In this document: one piece after another, positions 1-7,943 of the stretch
How the letters are laid out: each line of letters starts with the position of its first letter
Numbering within the stretch: position 1 is the first letter of the stretch
Assembly: GCF_900155575.1 (NCBI RefSeq)
Contig: NZ_LT706966.1
Coordinates: forward strand, 2,155,094-2,194,306
Source: Actinotignum timonense
GTDB taxonomy: Bacteria; Actinomycetota; Actinomycetes; Actinomycetales; Actinomycetaceae
DNA: 39,213 nucleotides
Reading direction: 5' to 3'
Notes under the pieces: model-generated
Database searches by the model: none
Told to the model about the DNA's origin: nothing
Seen by the model: the letters and a program-made list of their open reading frames with translations, nothing else
Program-made: the position numbers and the translations under genes

Positions 1-14
1 AAAAAGAGACGGCG

Positions 15-37
15 CCCCCCGCCCGCCCCCCGCCCCC
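15..37 (-). other. Potential G-quadruplex motif upstream of cysK
   Basis: The plus strand reads C6-G-C3-G-C6-G-C5, so the minus strand carries four G-tracts of at least three G separated by single-base loops. This fits the usual G-quadruplex pattern (i-motif on the other strand). It lies about 180 bases before cysK. The rest of 1-215 holds no gene I can support; any role in cysK expression is inference. Confidence 0.5.
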
Positions 38-215
38 GCCGCTCCGGTTTCCGCAAGAACACTCCGCCGCGCCGGGAACGCGCGGCTAGCGCGGGCATTT
101 GCCCAGCTCTATCCATATCTCGGGCCACGGCGCGCCGCGCGCGCTCCAGAAAATACGATGGAGCGGCGGGAACAATATGGCTCGCAGCGGCGTTAGCGTA
201 CCCGAGGAGGAAAAT

Positions 216-1223
216 ATGACCATTTTCAACGACGCTACTGAACTAGTGGGGCACACGCCCCTCGTCCGTATCAATAAGCTCGCGGAGGGCAGCTCCGCGG
301 AAGTCCTCGCCAAGCTTGAGTTTTACAATCCCGCCAACTCGGTGAAAGACCGGGTGGCGGTGGCCATTGTCGACGCCGCTGAAAAGGCCGGTGCACTGCG
401 CCCCGGCGGCACCATCGTGGAGGGCACCTCCGGGAATACCGGGATCGGCCTGGCCTGGGTGGGCGCGGCGCGCGGCTACAAGGTTATTTTGACGATGCCG
501 GCTTCCATGTCGGTAGAACGGCGCATGCTGCTGCGCACTTTCGGGGCGCGCCTGGAGCTGACCGATCCGAAGGAAGGCATGCGGGGCGCCGTGGCGCGCG
601 CCGAAGAAATCGTGGCAACTACCGAGAACGCGATCCTGGCCAGCCAGTTCACGAACGTCGCCAACCCGGCGATCCACGAAAAGACCACCGGTGAGGAAAT
701 CTGGGCGGATACCGAAGGCAAGGTTGATTACTTCGTTGCCGGTATCGGCACCGGGGGCACCATTACCGGTGCGGGCCGCGCGCTGCGCCGCCACAACCCG
801 GACGTGAAGATTATCGCGGTGGAGCCGGCCGAATCCCCGCTGCTCTCCGAAGGGCGGGCCGGTTCGCACGGCATCCAGGGTATCGGCGCGAATTTCGTGC
901 CTGAGGTTCTCGACACGGAGCTCTACAACGAAGTCATCCCGGTTCCCACCGCGAAGGCTCTTGAGGTGGCCCGCGCGGCTGCCACCTCGGAGGGCCTGCT
1001 GCTGGGCATTTCCGGAGGCGCCGCGCTCCAGGCCGCCCTCGAGGTGGCGGGGCGCGAGGAAGCTGCCGGCAAGCGCATCGTTGTGATCATCCCCGATTTC
1101 GGTGAGCGTTACGCCTCCACTCCCCTTTTTCGATCCCTACCGCGACTAGTGGGAGGTACCGGTACGACGGCGCAGGCCAACCTGGCGCGGGGCTATACGC
1201 CCACGGCGCGGGCGGCCGGCTAG
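216..1223 (+). CDS. cysK: Cysteine synthase (O-acetylserine sulfhydrylase)
   Basis: Pyridoxal-phosphate enzyme that makes cysteine from O-acetylserine and sulfide in the cytoplasm. Of the 335 residues, the N-terminal [12 protein letters not shown] segment, the PLP-lysine motif NSVKDR (Lys44), the substrate loop [12 protein letters not shown] and the phosphate-binding [10 protein letters not shown] are all typical of CysK. I start at ATG 216 because GAGGAGG lies directly upstream; the frame is open further 5' to about 99, but that extension is not family-like. The C-terminus runs about 30 residues past the usual GERYxST end, as an Ala/Thr/Gly-rich tail. cysE follows after 10 bases, so the two form a short operon making the substrate and the product. 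A cystathionine beta-synthase-like role is less likely given the cysE neighbour. Confidence 0.95.
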   Translation: MTIFNDATELVGHTPLVRINKLAEGSSAEVLAKLEFYNPANSVKDRVAVAIVDAAEKAGALRPGGTIVEGTSGNTGIGLAWVGAARGYKVILTMPASMSVERRMLLRTFGARLELTDPKEGMRGAVARAEEIVATTENAILASQFTNVANPAIHEKTTGEEIWADTEGKVDYFVAGIGTGGTITGAGRALRRHNPDVKIIAVEPAESPLLSEGRAGSHGIQGIGANFVPEVLDTELYNEVIPVPTAKALEVARAAATSEGLLLGISGGAALQAALEVAGREEAAGKRIVVIIPDFGERYASTPLFRSLPRLVGGTGTTAQANLARGYTPTARAAG

Positions 1224-1233
1224 AGTAGGTCCT

Positions 1234-1806
1234 ATGGGTTTATCTCGAGCACTCCGGCTCATGCGGGAAGATATTGATACGGCGCGCCGGCGCGATCCGG
1301 CGGCGCGTTCCCGCCTGGAAGTGGTACTGGCTTACTCCGGCGTGCATGCCGTGTGGGGGCACCGGGTGGCACACGCGATGTGGGAGGCGACGCCGCGGCT
1401 CCGGCTGCCGGCGCGCCTCCTCTCCCAAGCCACCCGGTTGCTCACCGGGGTGGAAATCCACCCCGGCGCCCACATTGGCCGCCGTTTCTTCATTGACCAC
1501 GGCATGGGTGTGGTGATCGGGGAAACCGCGGAGATCGGCGATGATTGCATGATCTACCACGGGGTGACCCTGGGCGGGTCATCAGCCGAACCGGTCAAAC
1601 GCCATCCCACTTTGGGAAATGGTGTCATGGTGGGGGCAGGCGCAAAGATACTAGGCCCTGTTCACATTGGGGACGGTTCCCAGGTGGGCGCGAACGCCGT
1701 CGTCGTTCATGATGTGCCGGCGGAAGCGACCGCGGTGGGAATCCCCGCGCGGGTACGCACCCCGGCCCATCACGAACCACTCATCGATCCGGCGATATAT
1801 ATTTAG
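1234..1806 (+). CDS. cysE: Serine O-acetyltransferase
   Basis: Transfers acetyl from acetyl-CoA to serine, giving the O-acetylserine used by CysK encoded just upstream. The 190-residue protein is the short SAT form: a helical N-terminal part to about residue 70, then left-handed beta-helix hexapeptide repeats ([38 protein letters not shown]). The catalytic-region motifs [13 protein letters not shown] and YHGVTLGG are present. The ATG is 10 bases after the cysK stop, with only a weak AGTAGG Shine-Dalgarno, so translation is probably coupled to cysK. The C-terminus ends in Ile, as expected for SAT tails that dock into the CysK active site (cysteine synthase complex); that interaction is inferred from the family. 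Confidence 0.95.
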   Translation: MGLSRALRLMREDIDTARRRDPAARSRLEVVLAYSGVHAVWGHRVAHAMWEATPRLRLPARLLSQATRLLTGVEIHPGAHIGRRFFIDHGMGVVIGETAEIGDDCMIYHGVTLGGSSAEPVKRHPTLGNGVMVGAGAKILGPVHIGDGSQVGANAVVVHDVPAEATAVGIPARVRTPAHHEPLIDPAIYI

Positions 1807-1810
1807 GCCG

Positions 1811-1850
1811 CTTGAGGCGCCTTCGTACTGCTTTAGGCGCCTTCGTACCG
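1811..1850. repeat. 20-bp tandem duplication of the rpiB 3' end
   Basis: Two adjacent 20-bp units (1811-1830 and 1831-1850) match at 18 of 20 positions. The second unit contains the last rpiB codons and its stop (TTA at 1833-1835 on the plus strand). The first unit is a copy placed just beyond the stop, in the gap shared with the convergent cysE gene. Confidence 0.8.
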
Positions 1851-2279
1851 CGCGATCTGATCGATACGGCGCTGGTGGCGCTCATCTTCACTGAAGGGCG
1901 TCTCCAGGAAAAGCTTGACCAGGTTCCAGGCTTCTTCCTGGGTATGCTGGCGCGCGCCGATGGAAATGACGTTGGCGTTATTGTGTTCGCGCCCGAGCTT
2001 GGCCGTATCCTCATTCCAGGCGAGGATGGCGCGCACCCCGCGCACCTTATTCGCGGAAATCTGCTCGCCGTTCCCGGAGCCACCCAGCACGATGCCCAGC
2101 GACCCGGCGTCATCTACAACGCCCTGCCCGCAGGCAATGCACGGGGCGGGGTAATCATCGAGCGCATCGTAAGTTTTTGCGCCGTGGTCAACAACTTCGT
2201 AGCCACTTGCTTCGAGCATCTCCACCAGGAATTCCTTGAGCTCGAAACCGGCATGATCTGTTCCAATATGTACTCGCAT
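1833..2279 (-). CDS. rpiB: Ribose-5-phosphate isomerase B
   Basis: Interconverts ribose-5-phosphate and ribulose-5-phosphate in the non-oxidative pentose phosphate pathway. The 148-residue protein has the RpiB/LacAB fold: an N-terminal MRVHIGTDHAGFELK and a central GGSGNGEQISANKVRG loop. The Glu in GNGEQ fits the actinobacterial RpiB type, which uses Glu instead of the enteric catalytic Cys. The start at 2279 has no Shine-Dalgarno, but a TAGGAT -10-like hexamer ends six bases before it, which suggests a leaderless message. It is convergent with cysE, and a short tandem repeat follows its stop. Confidence 0.93.
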   Translation of the reverse strand: MRVHIGTDHAGFELKEFLVEMLEASGYEVVDHGAKTYDALDDYPAPCIACGQGVVDDAGSLGIVLGGSGNGEQISANKVRGVRAILAWNEDTAKLGREHNNANVISIGARQHTQEEAWNLVKLFLETPFSEDERHQRRIDQIARYEGA

Positions 2280-2285
2280 GCAGCA

Positions 2286-2291
2286 ATCCTA
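2286..2291 (-). promoter_or_regulatory. -10 element of a likely leaderless rpiB transcript
   Basis: On the minus strand TAGGAT lies six bases before the rpiB ATG, placing the predicted transcription start at or beside the A of ATG. A second TAGGAT overlaps it just upstream. No convincing -35 and no Shine-Dalgarno are present. Between here and pepO, the GC-rich stretch 2330-2415 holds ACGGCGCCCACGG twice (2337-2349 and 2364-2376) but no gene. Confidence 0.4.
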
Positions 2292-2460
2292 TCCTATTGT
2301 GCCGCTTGTCACTTTTACTTCGGGGATGGTGCAGCGACGGCGCCCACGGGGCCAACGGTGCATACGGCGCCCACGGTGCGCCGCGACGGTGCGGCGGCGC
2401 GACGGCGCCACTAGCACGAGCCCGGCGGGAACGGGAAGCTGCGCCCGTGGCGATGCGCTA

Positions 2461-2489
2461 TTTAAAGTGTCGTAGGCGTCCACTACCCT
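2461..2489 (+). promoter_or_regulatory. Candidate pepO promoter, leaderless
   Basis: TACCCT at 2484-2489 sits six bases before the pepO ATG, and TTTAAA at 2461-2466 lies 17 bases further upstream as a poor -35. No ribosome-binding site precedes the ATG, which fits a transcript starting at the start codon. Confidence 0.35.
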
Positions 2490-2495
2490 GGACAC

Positions 2496-4541
2496 ATGAC
2501 TGATACTGCTTTGCATGCCGTGCTTTCGGGCGCTGATACTTCGGTGCGCCCCCAGGATGATCTTTTCCGTGCCGTCAATGGCACCTGGTTGCGTGAAAAG
2601 GAAATTCCGGCCGATCAGGTGTCGGTGGGTTCCTTTATCGATCTGCGCGATGAAGCTGAGCTCCACGTGCGTGAACTCATTGAGAAGGCCGCTGATGCGG
2701 CGGGCGCCACCTCTTCGGAAACGGCCGCGGATTCCGCGCCGGGCGTTCCGGCGGAATCGCTGGCGAAGGTTGTGGCCCTCTACCGTTCATTTATTGATAC
2801 CGCGGCGATTAATGAGAAGGGCACCGCTCCCCTCGCCGCTGATCTCGATCCGGTAGCTAGTGCGAAAACAAAGGAAGATCTGGCCCGCGTGATCGGCGCG
2901 CTCATGCGCACCGGGGTGGATAGCTTCTTCGGGGTGGATGTAGCCCCCAGCCTGGCCAATCCCAATGTGAACGAATTTTCCATCGGCCAGTCCGGCCTGG
3001 GCTTGCCTGATGAAGCCTACTACCGCGAAGCGCAATTCGCTCCCATGCTGGATGCTTACCGGGAGTTTGTGCCGCAACTAGCCCAGCTGGCTTTTGATGA
3101 AGCGGCCACCCAGCCCAGCCCCGCCATCACGGCCGCTTCCGCGCGCGTTATCGATGTGGAAACGAAGCTCGCCGCCGCGCATATGAGCCGCACGGATGCC
3201 CGGGATATGGATAAGGTCAATAACCCGATGTCCTTCGCGGATTTCGTGGCCTCGGCCCCGCAATTCCCCTGGGCAAGCGCGCTGCGCGCTATCGGCTATG
3301 ACCCCGATCAGCTCGGCACCATTATTGTGACCACCCCGCAAGCGCTCCAGGCTGCCGCGCAGCTGTGGGAAGAAACCCCGCTGGAAACCTTGCAGGAATA
3401 CACCCGTTGGCGCATTCTGCTGGCGCGTGCCTCCTACCTGCCCGAAGTGATCGACGCGAAGAATTTTGATTTCTACGGCAAGGTGCTGGCCGGCACCACC
3501 CAGCAGCGGGATCGTTGGAAGCGCGCGGTGCAGCTGGTCAATGGCGTGCTCGGCGAAGCGGTGGGCCAGCTTTACGTGGCCTCCTACTTCCCGCCCGAAC
3601 ATAAGGCAACCATGGATCAGCTGGTCGCGGATCTCCTGGATGCCTACCGCTTGTCCATCCGGGGCCTTGACTGGATGAGTGAGGCCACCAAGGAGCGCGC
3701 CCTGGCCAAGCTGGATACTTTCGCCCCGAAGATCGGCTACCCCGATAAATGGAAGGATTATTCCTCCATGCAGATCGGCACGGATCTGCTGGCCAATATT
3801 CGCGCCGCCTGCGAATTTGAGGTGGAGGAAAATATCGCCAAGCTCGGCAAGGAAGTTGATCGCAGCGAATGGCATATGAATCCGCAAACGGTCAACGCCT
3901 ACTACAACCCGCAGTGGAATGAGATCGTATTCCCCGCCGCTATTTTGCAATGGCCTTTCTTCGAGCAGGATCGCGATGCGGCCTTCAATTACGGAGGTAT
4001 CGGCGCGGTGATCGGCCACGAAATCGGGCACGGTTTCGATGACCAGGGCTCGAAGTTCGATGCGGATGGCTCCCTCAACAACTGGTGGACGGATGAGGAC
4101 CGCGCCGAATTTGAGAAGCGCACCGCGGCTCTTATCGCGCAATTCAATTCCTATATTCCGGCCCAGTTGAATGGGGATGAGGCCTTCCACGTCAACGGTG
4201 AGCTCACCCAAGGTGAAAACATCGGGGATTTGGGCGGCCTGTCCATCGCGCTCAAGGCTTATGAGATTCACCTGGAACGCGAGGGCCTCACTCTGGAAAC
4301 TGCCCCCGTGCTTGACGGCTACACCGGCGCGCAGCGCGTCTTCCTCTCCTTCGCCAAGATCTGGCAGGGCAAGAACCGTGACGAATGGGCGCGCCAGCTC
4401 ATCGCCATCGACCCGCATTCCCCGTCCGAATTCCGGTGCAACGGCACGGTGAAAAATATCGACGCCTTCGCGCAGGCTTTCGGCCTCGAAGAAGGCGACG
4501 GCCTCTACCTCGCCCCGGAAGAACGCGTGCGTATTTGGTAA
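2496..4541 (+). CDS. pepO: M13-family zinc endopeptidase (PepO/neprilysin type)
   Basis: Cytoplasmic oligopeptidase of the neprilysin family that cleaves peptides of moderate length. At 681 residues it matches the usual bacterial PepO length. Visible features are the substrate-binding NAYYNP motif, the zinc motif HEIGH (His508, Glu509, His512) followed by GFDDQGSKFD, and GENIGDLGG, where Glu574 is the third zinc ligand. The C-terminal CNGTVKNIDAFAQAF is also M13-like. No signal peptide or membrane segment is seen, so it should act inside the cell. The start at 2496 has no Shine-Dalgarno and is probably leaderless. It is a single-gene unit flanked by GC-rich gaps. Confidence 0.95.
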   Translation: MTDTALHAVLSGADTSVRPQDDLFRAVNGTWLREKEIPADQVSVGSFIDLRDEAELHVRELIEKAADAAGATSSETAADSAPGVPAESLAKVVALYRSFIDTAAINEKGTAPLAADLDPVASAKTKEDLARVIGALMRTGVDSFFGVDVAPSLANPNVNEFSIGQSGLGLPDEAYYREAQFAPMLDAYREFVPQLAQLAFDEAATQPSPAITAASARVIDVETKLAAAHMSRTDARDMDKVNNPMSFADFVASAPQFPWASALRAIGYDPDQLGTIIVTTPQALQAAAQLWEETPLETLQEYTRWRILLARASYLPEVIDAKNFDFYGKVLAGTTQQRDRWKRAVQLVNGVLGEAVGQLYVASYFPPEHKATMDQLVADLLDAYRLSIRGLDWMSEATKERALAKLDTFAPKIGYPDKWKDYSSMQIGTDLLANIRAACEFEVEENIAKLGKEVDRSEWHMNPQTVNAYYNPQWNEIVFPAAILQWPFFEQDRDAAFNYGGIGAVIGHEIGHGFDDQGSKFDADGSLNNWWTDEDRAEFEKRTAALIAQFNSYIPAQLNGDEAFHVNGELTQGENIGDLGGLSIALKAYEIHLEREGLTLETAPVLDGYTGAQRVFLSFAKIWQGKNRDEWARQLIAIDPHSPSEFRCNGTVKNIDAFAQAFGLEEGDGLYLAPEERVRIW

Positions 4542-4585
4542 AAGCGCTCTTTCGCGCATACGGCATTCGCGGGCGCGGCAATCGC

Positions 4586-4607
4586 GCATACGCACTATTC
4601 CGTATGC
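4586..4607. repeat. Inverted repeat downstream of pepO
   Basis: GCATACG (4586-4592) and CGTATGC (4601-4607) form a 7-bp stem with an 8-base loop, about 45 bases after the pepO stop. The CGCGCATACG word also occurs at about 4553, giving a direct repeat. No T-run follows, so a terminator role is only possible. Confidence 0.35.
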
Positions 4608-4698
4608 ACGGCCCAAATAGTACGACGACGGCGCTAACGCGCGCCTAGTTGCCACGGCGTACCGGCGGCGGAGCGCCGGACTGACCAGGCCACCTATC

Positions 4699-4714
4699 CA
4701 TGACATCTGTCATG
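4699..4714. promoter_or_regulatory. Palindrome upstream of the ABC exporter, possible operator
   Basis: CATGACATCTGTCATG is a perfect dyad of 7-bp arms around a 2-base centre, lying about 22 bases upstream of the proposed -35 of the exporter/two-component operon. The position and form fit a binding site for the encoded NarL-type regulator or another factor; this is inference. Confidence 0.45.
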
Positions 4715-4736
4715 AAGAATTGGTGATGCATGGCAG

Positions 4737-4766
4737 TTCCGGCGCACCGCCGCCAATTTTTACACT
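4737..4766 (+). promoter_or_regulatory. Candidate promoter of the ABC/two-component operon
   Basis: TACACT at 4761-4766 ends six bases before ATG 4773, with TTCCGG at 4737-4742 an 18-base spacer upstream. There is no Shine-Dalgarno, so a leaderless message starting at the ATG is likely. A palindrome lies just upstream. Confidence 0.4.
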
Positions 4767-4772
4767 GATGGC

Positions 4773-5849
4773 ATGAACACAATACCCGTGGCCAACTCGG
4801 CCCACCCGGCCCGGCCGGATCAAGCGACGCCCCCAGCCGGCACCGCACAGCCGGCCACCGCGATGCAGCCAGACGGCACCGCACAGCCGGCCGCCGCGAA
4901 GCAGCCAGACGGCACCGCACAGCCAGCCGTTTCCGCTCGCGCCCTCAGCCGTCATTTCGGGAATGTGCGCGCCGTCGATAATATCGACCTCGGAATCGAC
5001 ACCGGGGAGATCGTGGCGCTCCTCGGCCCCAACGGTGCCGGGAAAACCACGCTCCTCGATATGGTGCTCGGCTTCACCAAACCCAGCCGCGGCACCCTGG
5101 AAGTTCTCGGCCAGACTCCCGGTTCCCCGGCTCTCACCGGGCACATCGGGGCCATGCTGCAGACCGGTGGAATGCTCCGTGATCTCACCGCCGCGGAAAC
5201 CCTCCGTTTCCTCGCCGATTGCCTCCCCTTCCATCTCCCGGTGAGCGACGTTATTGAACGCGCCGGCATGAGCGACTTCGCTTCCCGGAAAATCGCGAAA
5301 TGCTCCGGCGGGCAAATTCAGCGCATCCGCTTCGGTGCCGCCCTGCTATCCGACCCAGAGCTGCTTATCCTCGATGAGCCCACCGCGGGGCTGGATGCCA
5401 CGGCGCGCCGTGACTTTTGGGAGCATATTCGGGCCGACGCCGCTCGCGGGCGCACCATTATTTTCGCCACCCACTACCTCCAAGAAGCCCAGGACCTCGC
5501 CGAGCGAGTCATCCTCATGAATAACGGGCGCATCGTGGCGGACGGGAGCGTCGCGGATATTACCGCCCAGCAACGCCACCACCTCACCGTCACCTGGAAT
5601 CCGCAGGCCGCCATCTCTCCGGAAGAACTAGCCCGGCGCACCGGCGCCGACACGGTGGCACGAGACGGCGACCTCGTGCGTTTCACCGTGGCTGATTCTG
5701 ATCGGCTTGCCGCAGTGATTCTCAATGAAGGCCTCGGCTCCCATCTCCAGATTTCTGCCGCCAGCCTCGAAGATGCGTTCTTCAGCCTCACGGCCTCCCC
5801 GCACACCGATTCGCCCGCCGCCGCGGCACCCGAAGGAGCCCTCTCATGA
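4773..5849 (+). CDS. ABC-2 exporter ATP-binding protein
   Basis: ATPase subunit of an ABC-2 type exporter, working with the permease encoded directly downstream. Of the 358 residues, the first 60 are a Pro/Ala/Thr-rich tail with a 12-residue repeat around PDGTAQPA. The nucleotide-binding domain follows: Walker A GPNGAGKTT near residue 86, signature KCSGGQIQR (Cys where Leu is usual), Walker B LLILDEPTAGLD and the switch region FATHYLQEA. The last 80 residues form a DrrA/CcmA-style C-terminal extension. The stop overlaps the permease start. The two-component genes that follow suggest the exporter handles an antimicrobial or envelope-active compound; the substrate is unknown. The start is chosen from a leaderless promoter pattern; a later start at the internal Met near 4863 is possible. 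Confidence 0.88.
   Translation: MNTIPVANSAHPARPDQATPPAGTAQPATAMQPDGTAQPAAAKQPDGTAQPAVSARALSRHFGNVRAVDNIDLGIDTGEIVALLGPNGAGKTTLLDMVLGFTKPSRGTLEVLGQTPGSPALTGHIGAMLQTGGMLRDLTAAETLRFLADCLPFHLPVSDVIERAGMSDFASRKIAKCSGGQIQRIRFGAALLSDPELLILDEPTAGLDATARRDFWEHIRADAARGRTIIFATHYLQEAQDLAERVILMNNGRIVADGSVADITAQQRHHLTVTWNPQAAISPEELARRTGADTVARDGDLVRFTVADSDRLAAVILNEGLGSHLQISAASLEDAFFSLTASPHTDSPAAAAPEGALS
4830..4930 (+). repeat. 36-bp coding tandem repeat in the ATPase N-terminus
   Basis: Nearly three copies of a 36-bp unit (clearest at 4866-4901 and 4902-4929, with a diverged copy just before) encode 12-residue repeats containing PDGTAQPA. The unit length keeps the frame, so copy number could vary without disrupting the ATPase domain. 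Confidence 0.75.
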
Positions 5850-6676
5850 CCACCCTCATAGCCAGCCCGGCTGCGCCTCGTTCCCGCACTAATATCTTCT
5901 TCTCCTATATCCGCCACGAGCTCTGGCGAAATCTGCGGATGGTGGACTCCCTTATCTTCCTTATCGCCCTCCCCCTCGTGATCTTCGCGGTTTTCGGAGT
6001 GGCCTCACCGGGAACGGACAAGCACATTCCCGGGGGCACCATCGCCGCCTACGTCATGGTGAGCTTGGCCCTCTACGGGGCGGCCACCGCCGCGACATCC
6101 ATGGCGGGCGCCGCCGCCGTGGAGCATGACAGCGGCTGGGGCCGCCACCTGGCCCTGACCGGCATGCGCCGCGGGGATTACTTGGCGGGCAAAATCATCG
6201 TCAGCCTCCTCATTGCCTGCCTCCCCATCGGCGCGACCTTCCTCCTCGGAATCCTGACCACCGCGCAATTTGATACCCCCGGAATCTGGCTCGCGAGCGC
6301 CGGGCTGTGCCTGGTGGGCGTCTTCCCCTTCGCTTTCTTCGGCCTTGCCGTTGCCCTGGCGCTCCGCAGCGAAACCGCGGTGTCCATTGCCTCCGGTGTG
6401 GTGGTGCTCCTCGCTTTCCTCGGTAATCTCTTTATGCCACTGAGCGGATCCATGATGGAGCTGGCCCGGTACACGCCCTTCTACGGGGCGGGCGTGCTGG
6501 CGCACTGGCCTCAGAACGGGGACGTGATTATTACCGGTGCTTTCGCCACGCCGGGTATGCCGGAGGCCCTTCCCACTGAATCCTTCGCCTGGGCGATTGG
6601 AAACGTGGCGGTGTGGACGATGATTTTCGCGGCACTGGCGCTCGTGGCCCTGCGCCGTTCGACGGTGCGGCGCTAG
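5846..6676 (+). CDS. ABC-2 type permease
   Basis: Membrane subunit of the exporter whose ATPase gene overlaps it by four bases (ATGA). The 276-residue protein shows six hydrophobic segments, starting after a cytoplasmic N-terminus (LIFLIALPLVIFAVFGV, AYVMVSLALYGAATAAT, IIVSLLIACLPIGATFLLGIL and others) and ending in a short basic tail RRSTVRR. The ABC-2 consensus region with SGSMMELARYTPFY near residue 205 is recognisable. The fold matches DrrB/YadH-like permeases that export drugs, lipids or peptides. The kinase gene begins 17 bases later, so all four genes probably share one message. Confidence 0.85.
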   Translation: MTTLIASPAAPRSRTNIFFSYIRHELWRNLRMVDSLIFLIALPLVIFAVFGVASPGTDKHIPGGTIAAYVMVSLALYGAATAATSMAGAAAVEHDSGWGRHLALTGMRRGDYLAGKIIVSLLIACLPIGATFLLGILTTAQFDTPGIWLASAGLCLVGVFPFAFFGLAVALALRSETAVSIASGVVVLLAFLGNLFMPLSGSMMELARYTPFYGAGVLAHWPQNGDVIITGAFATPGMPEALPTESFAWAIGNVAVWTMIFAALALVALRRSTVRR

Positions 6677-6692
6677 AGTACCGCGCTAAGAT

Positions 6693-7943
6693 ATGGCTAA
6701 CGTGCGAGCACATCAGCAGGCACGGGCAGCGGCCGCGGAGGAACTTCGCGGCCGCTATGCTCATGGTATGGCCCCGTCCCCCGCCGCACCGTCTGCCTCC
6801 GCAGCATCGCCCTCCAGCCATTATTTGAACCGCATGTGGCGCACCGCCAACCAGATACCGGCGGCCCCGACCACCCACCGCGAGCGCCTGACTATGCTCT
6901 TCGGCAGCGGGATCTGGCTCATCTTCCTGGTCTTTCCTTTCGCTGGAGTTCTCTTAACACCAAGTCTCACTCCACTTGAGCGCGGCCTCGGTTACGCGGG
7001 AATTTGCGGGTTTGGACTGACGTATATTCTGATTTTCCAATTTCCGGATATGCGTCCCTCCTGGCCCCGCTGGGTGTCCCTCACGTTATGGAGCATTCCG
7101 CTGCTTGCCTGCGCGGCACTTATCCGTCCTTTCCCCTTTGGCTTCGCTTACACGGCACCCTTCGTCGCGGCAGTATGGATTTTTTCGCTCCCGCTCATAC
7201 CCGGGATTCCGTGCGGGCTTGTGTGTTTCGCGGGCGGAGCGGCGGCCCATATCTGGGCACCGTATGATTTCGTGTGGGCAGCATTTCTGGGCAGCATTAT
7301 TATCCCGATGATCCCCATTCTCATCTCGCGGTTGCTGGAAGAATTTGCCACGCGGTCGGCGCGGATGCGCGCGGAGCTCATCCTTTCCGAGCAGCGTTCT
7401 GAACTGGCCTCCGTCGTCCATGATGTGCTGGGCCATTCGCTGACCGCCATCACCGTGAAAACTCAACTGGCCGCGAGATTATTGGAGAGCAATCCGGAGG
7501 CGGCCCGCGCTGAATTAGAAGACAGTCTCAAAATTTCGCGCAATGCTATCGACACGGTGCGGGCCACCGTCACCGACCTGCGCCAGCCCACTCTCGACGT
7601 CGAACTGGATTCTGCTTACGCACTGCTCCGTTCGGCGCGTATCACCGCGCATTTCACGCCTCCCCCGGAACTTCCCCTCCTCACCGCCCAGCTTTTCGCG
7701 TGGGTGGTGCGCGAAGCGGTCACGAATACGGTGCGCCATTCGGGTGCGCGCAATTGCACCATCACTATCGAGCAGAGGGAGACTGGCGCGCGCTTGCGGG
7801 TGGAGGACGACGGCGTAGGTATCCCTACGGGGGCTCCGGCAGGTACCGGGCTGACCGGTTTGCGCGAGCGCGTGGAGGCTGCCGGTGGAACACTGGCGAT
7901 TAGCCGGCTGGAACCGGGAACTCGCGTGGAGGTGGTCTTATGA
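6693..7943 (+). CDS. Sensor histidine kinase, DesK/NarX-like (HisKA_3)
   Basis: Membrane sensor kinase paired with the response regulator encoded next. After a low-complexity N-terminus there are five or six hydrophobic segments (about residues 70-215), then a dimerisation/phosphoacceptor domain with VVHDVLGHSLTA (His243). A GHKL ATPase domain follows, with an N-box REAVTNTVRHSGA and a G-box DDGVGIP. Few residues lie outside the membrane, so it probably senses a membrane signal or the attached transporter, as in DesK- or LiaS-like systems. Start uncertain: ATG 6693 lacks a Shine-Dalgarno, while ATG 6768 has TATGCT six bases upstream and would be a leaderless internal start. The stop overlaps the regulator start (ATGA). 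Confidence 0.88.
   Translation: MANVRAHQQARAAAAEELRGRYAHGMAPSPAAPSASAASPSSHYLNRMWRTANQIPAAPTTHRERLTMLFGSGIWLIFLVFPFAGVLLTPSLTPLERGLGYAGICGFGLTYILIFQFPDMRPSWPRWVSLTLWSIPLLACAALIRPFPFGFAYTAPFVAAVWIFSLPLIPGIPCGLVCFAGGAAAHIWAPYDFVWAAFLGSIIIPMIPILISRLLEEFATRSARMRAELILSEQRSELASVVHDVLGHSLTAITVKTQLAARLLESNPEAARAELEDSLKISRNAIDTVRATVTDLRQPTLDVELDSAYALLRSARITAHFTPPPELPLLTAQLFAWVVREAVTNTVRHSGARNCTITIEQRETGARLRVEDDGVGIPTGAPAGTGLTGLRERVEAAGGTLAISRLEPGTRVEVVL

Noticed and set aside
3078-4706. A 542-codon open frame on the minus strand across pepO
   Set aside because: It is the antisense shadow of a clear M13 peptidase gene with no recognisable motifs; GC-rich DNA often gives long antisense frames.
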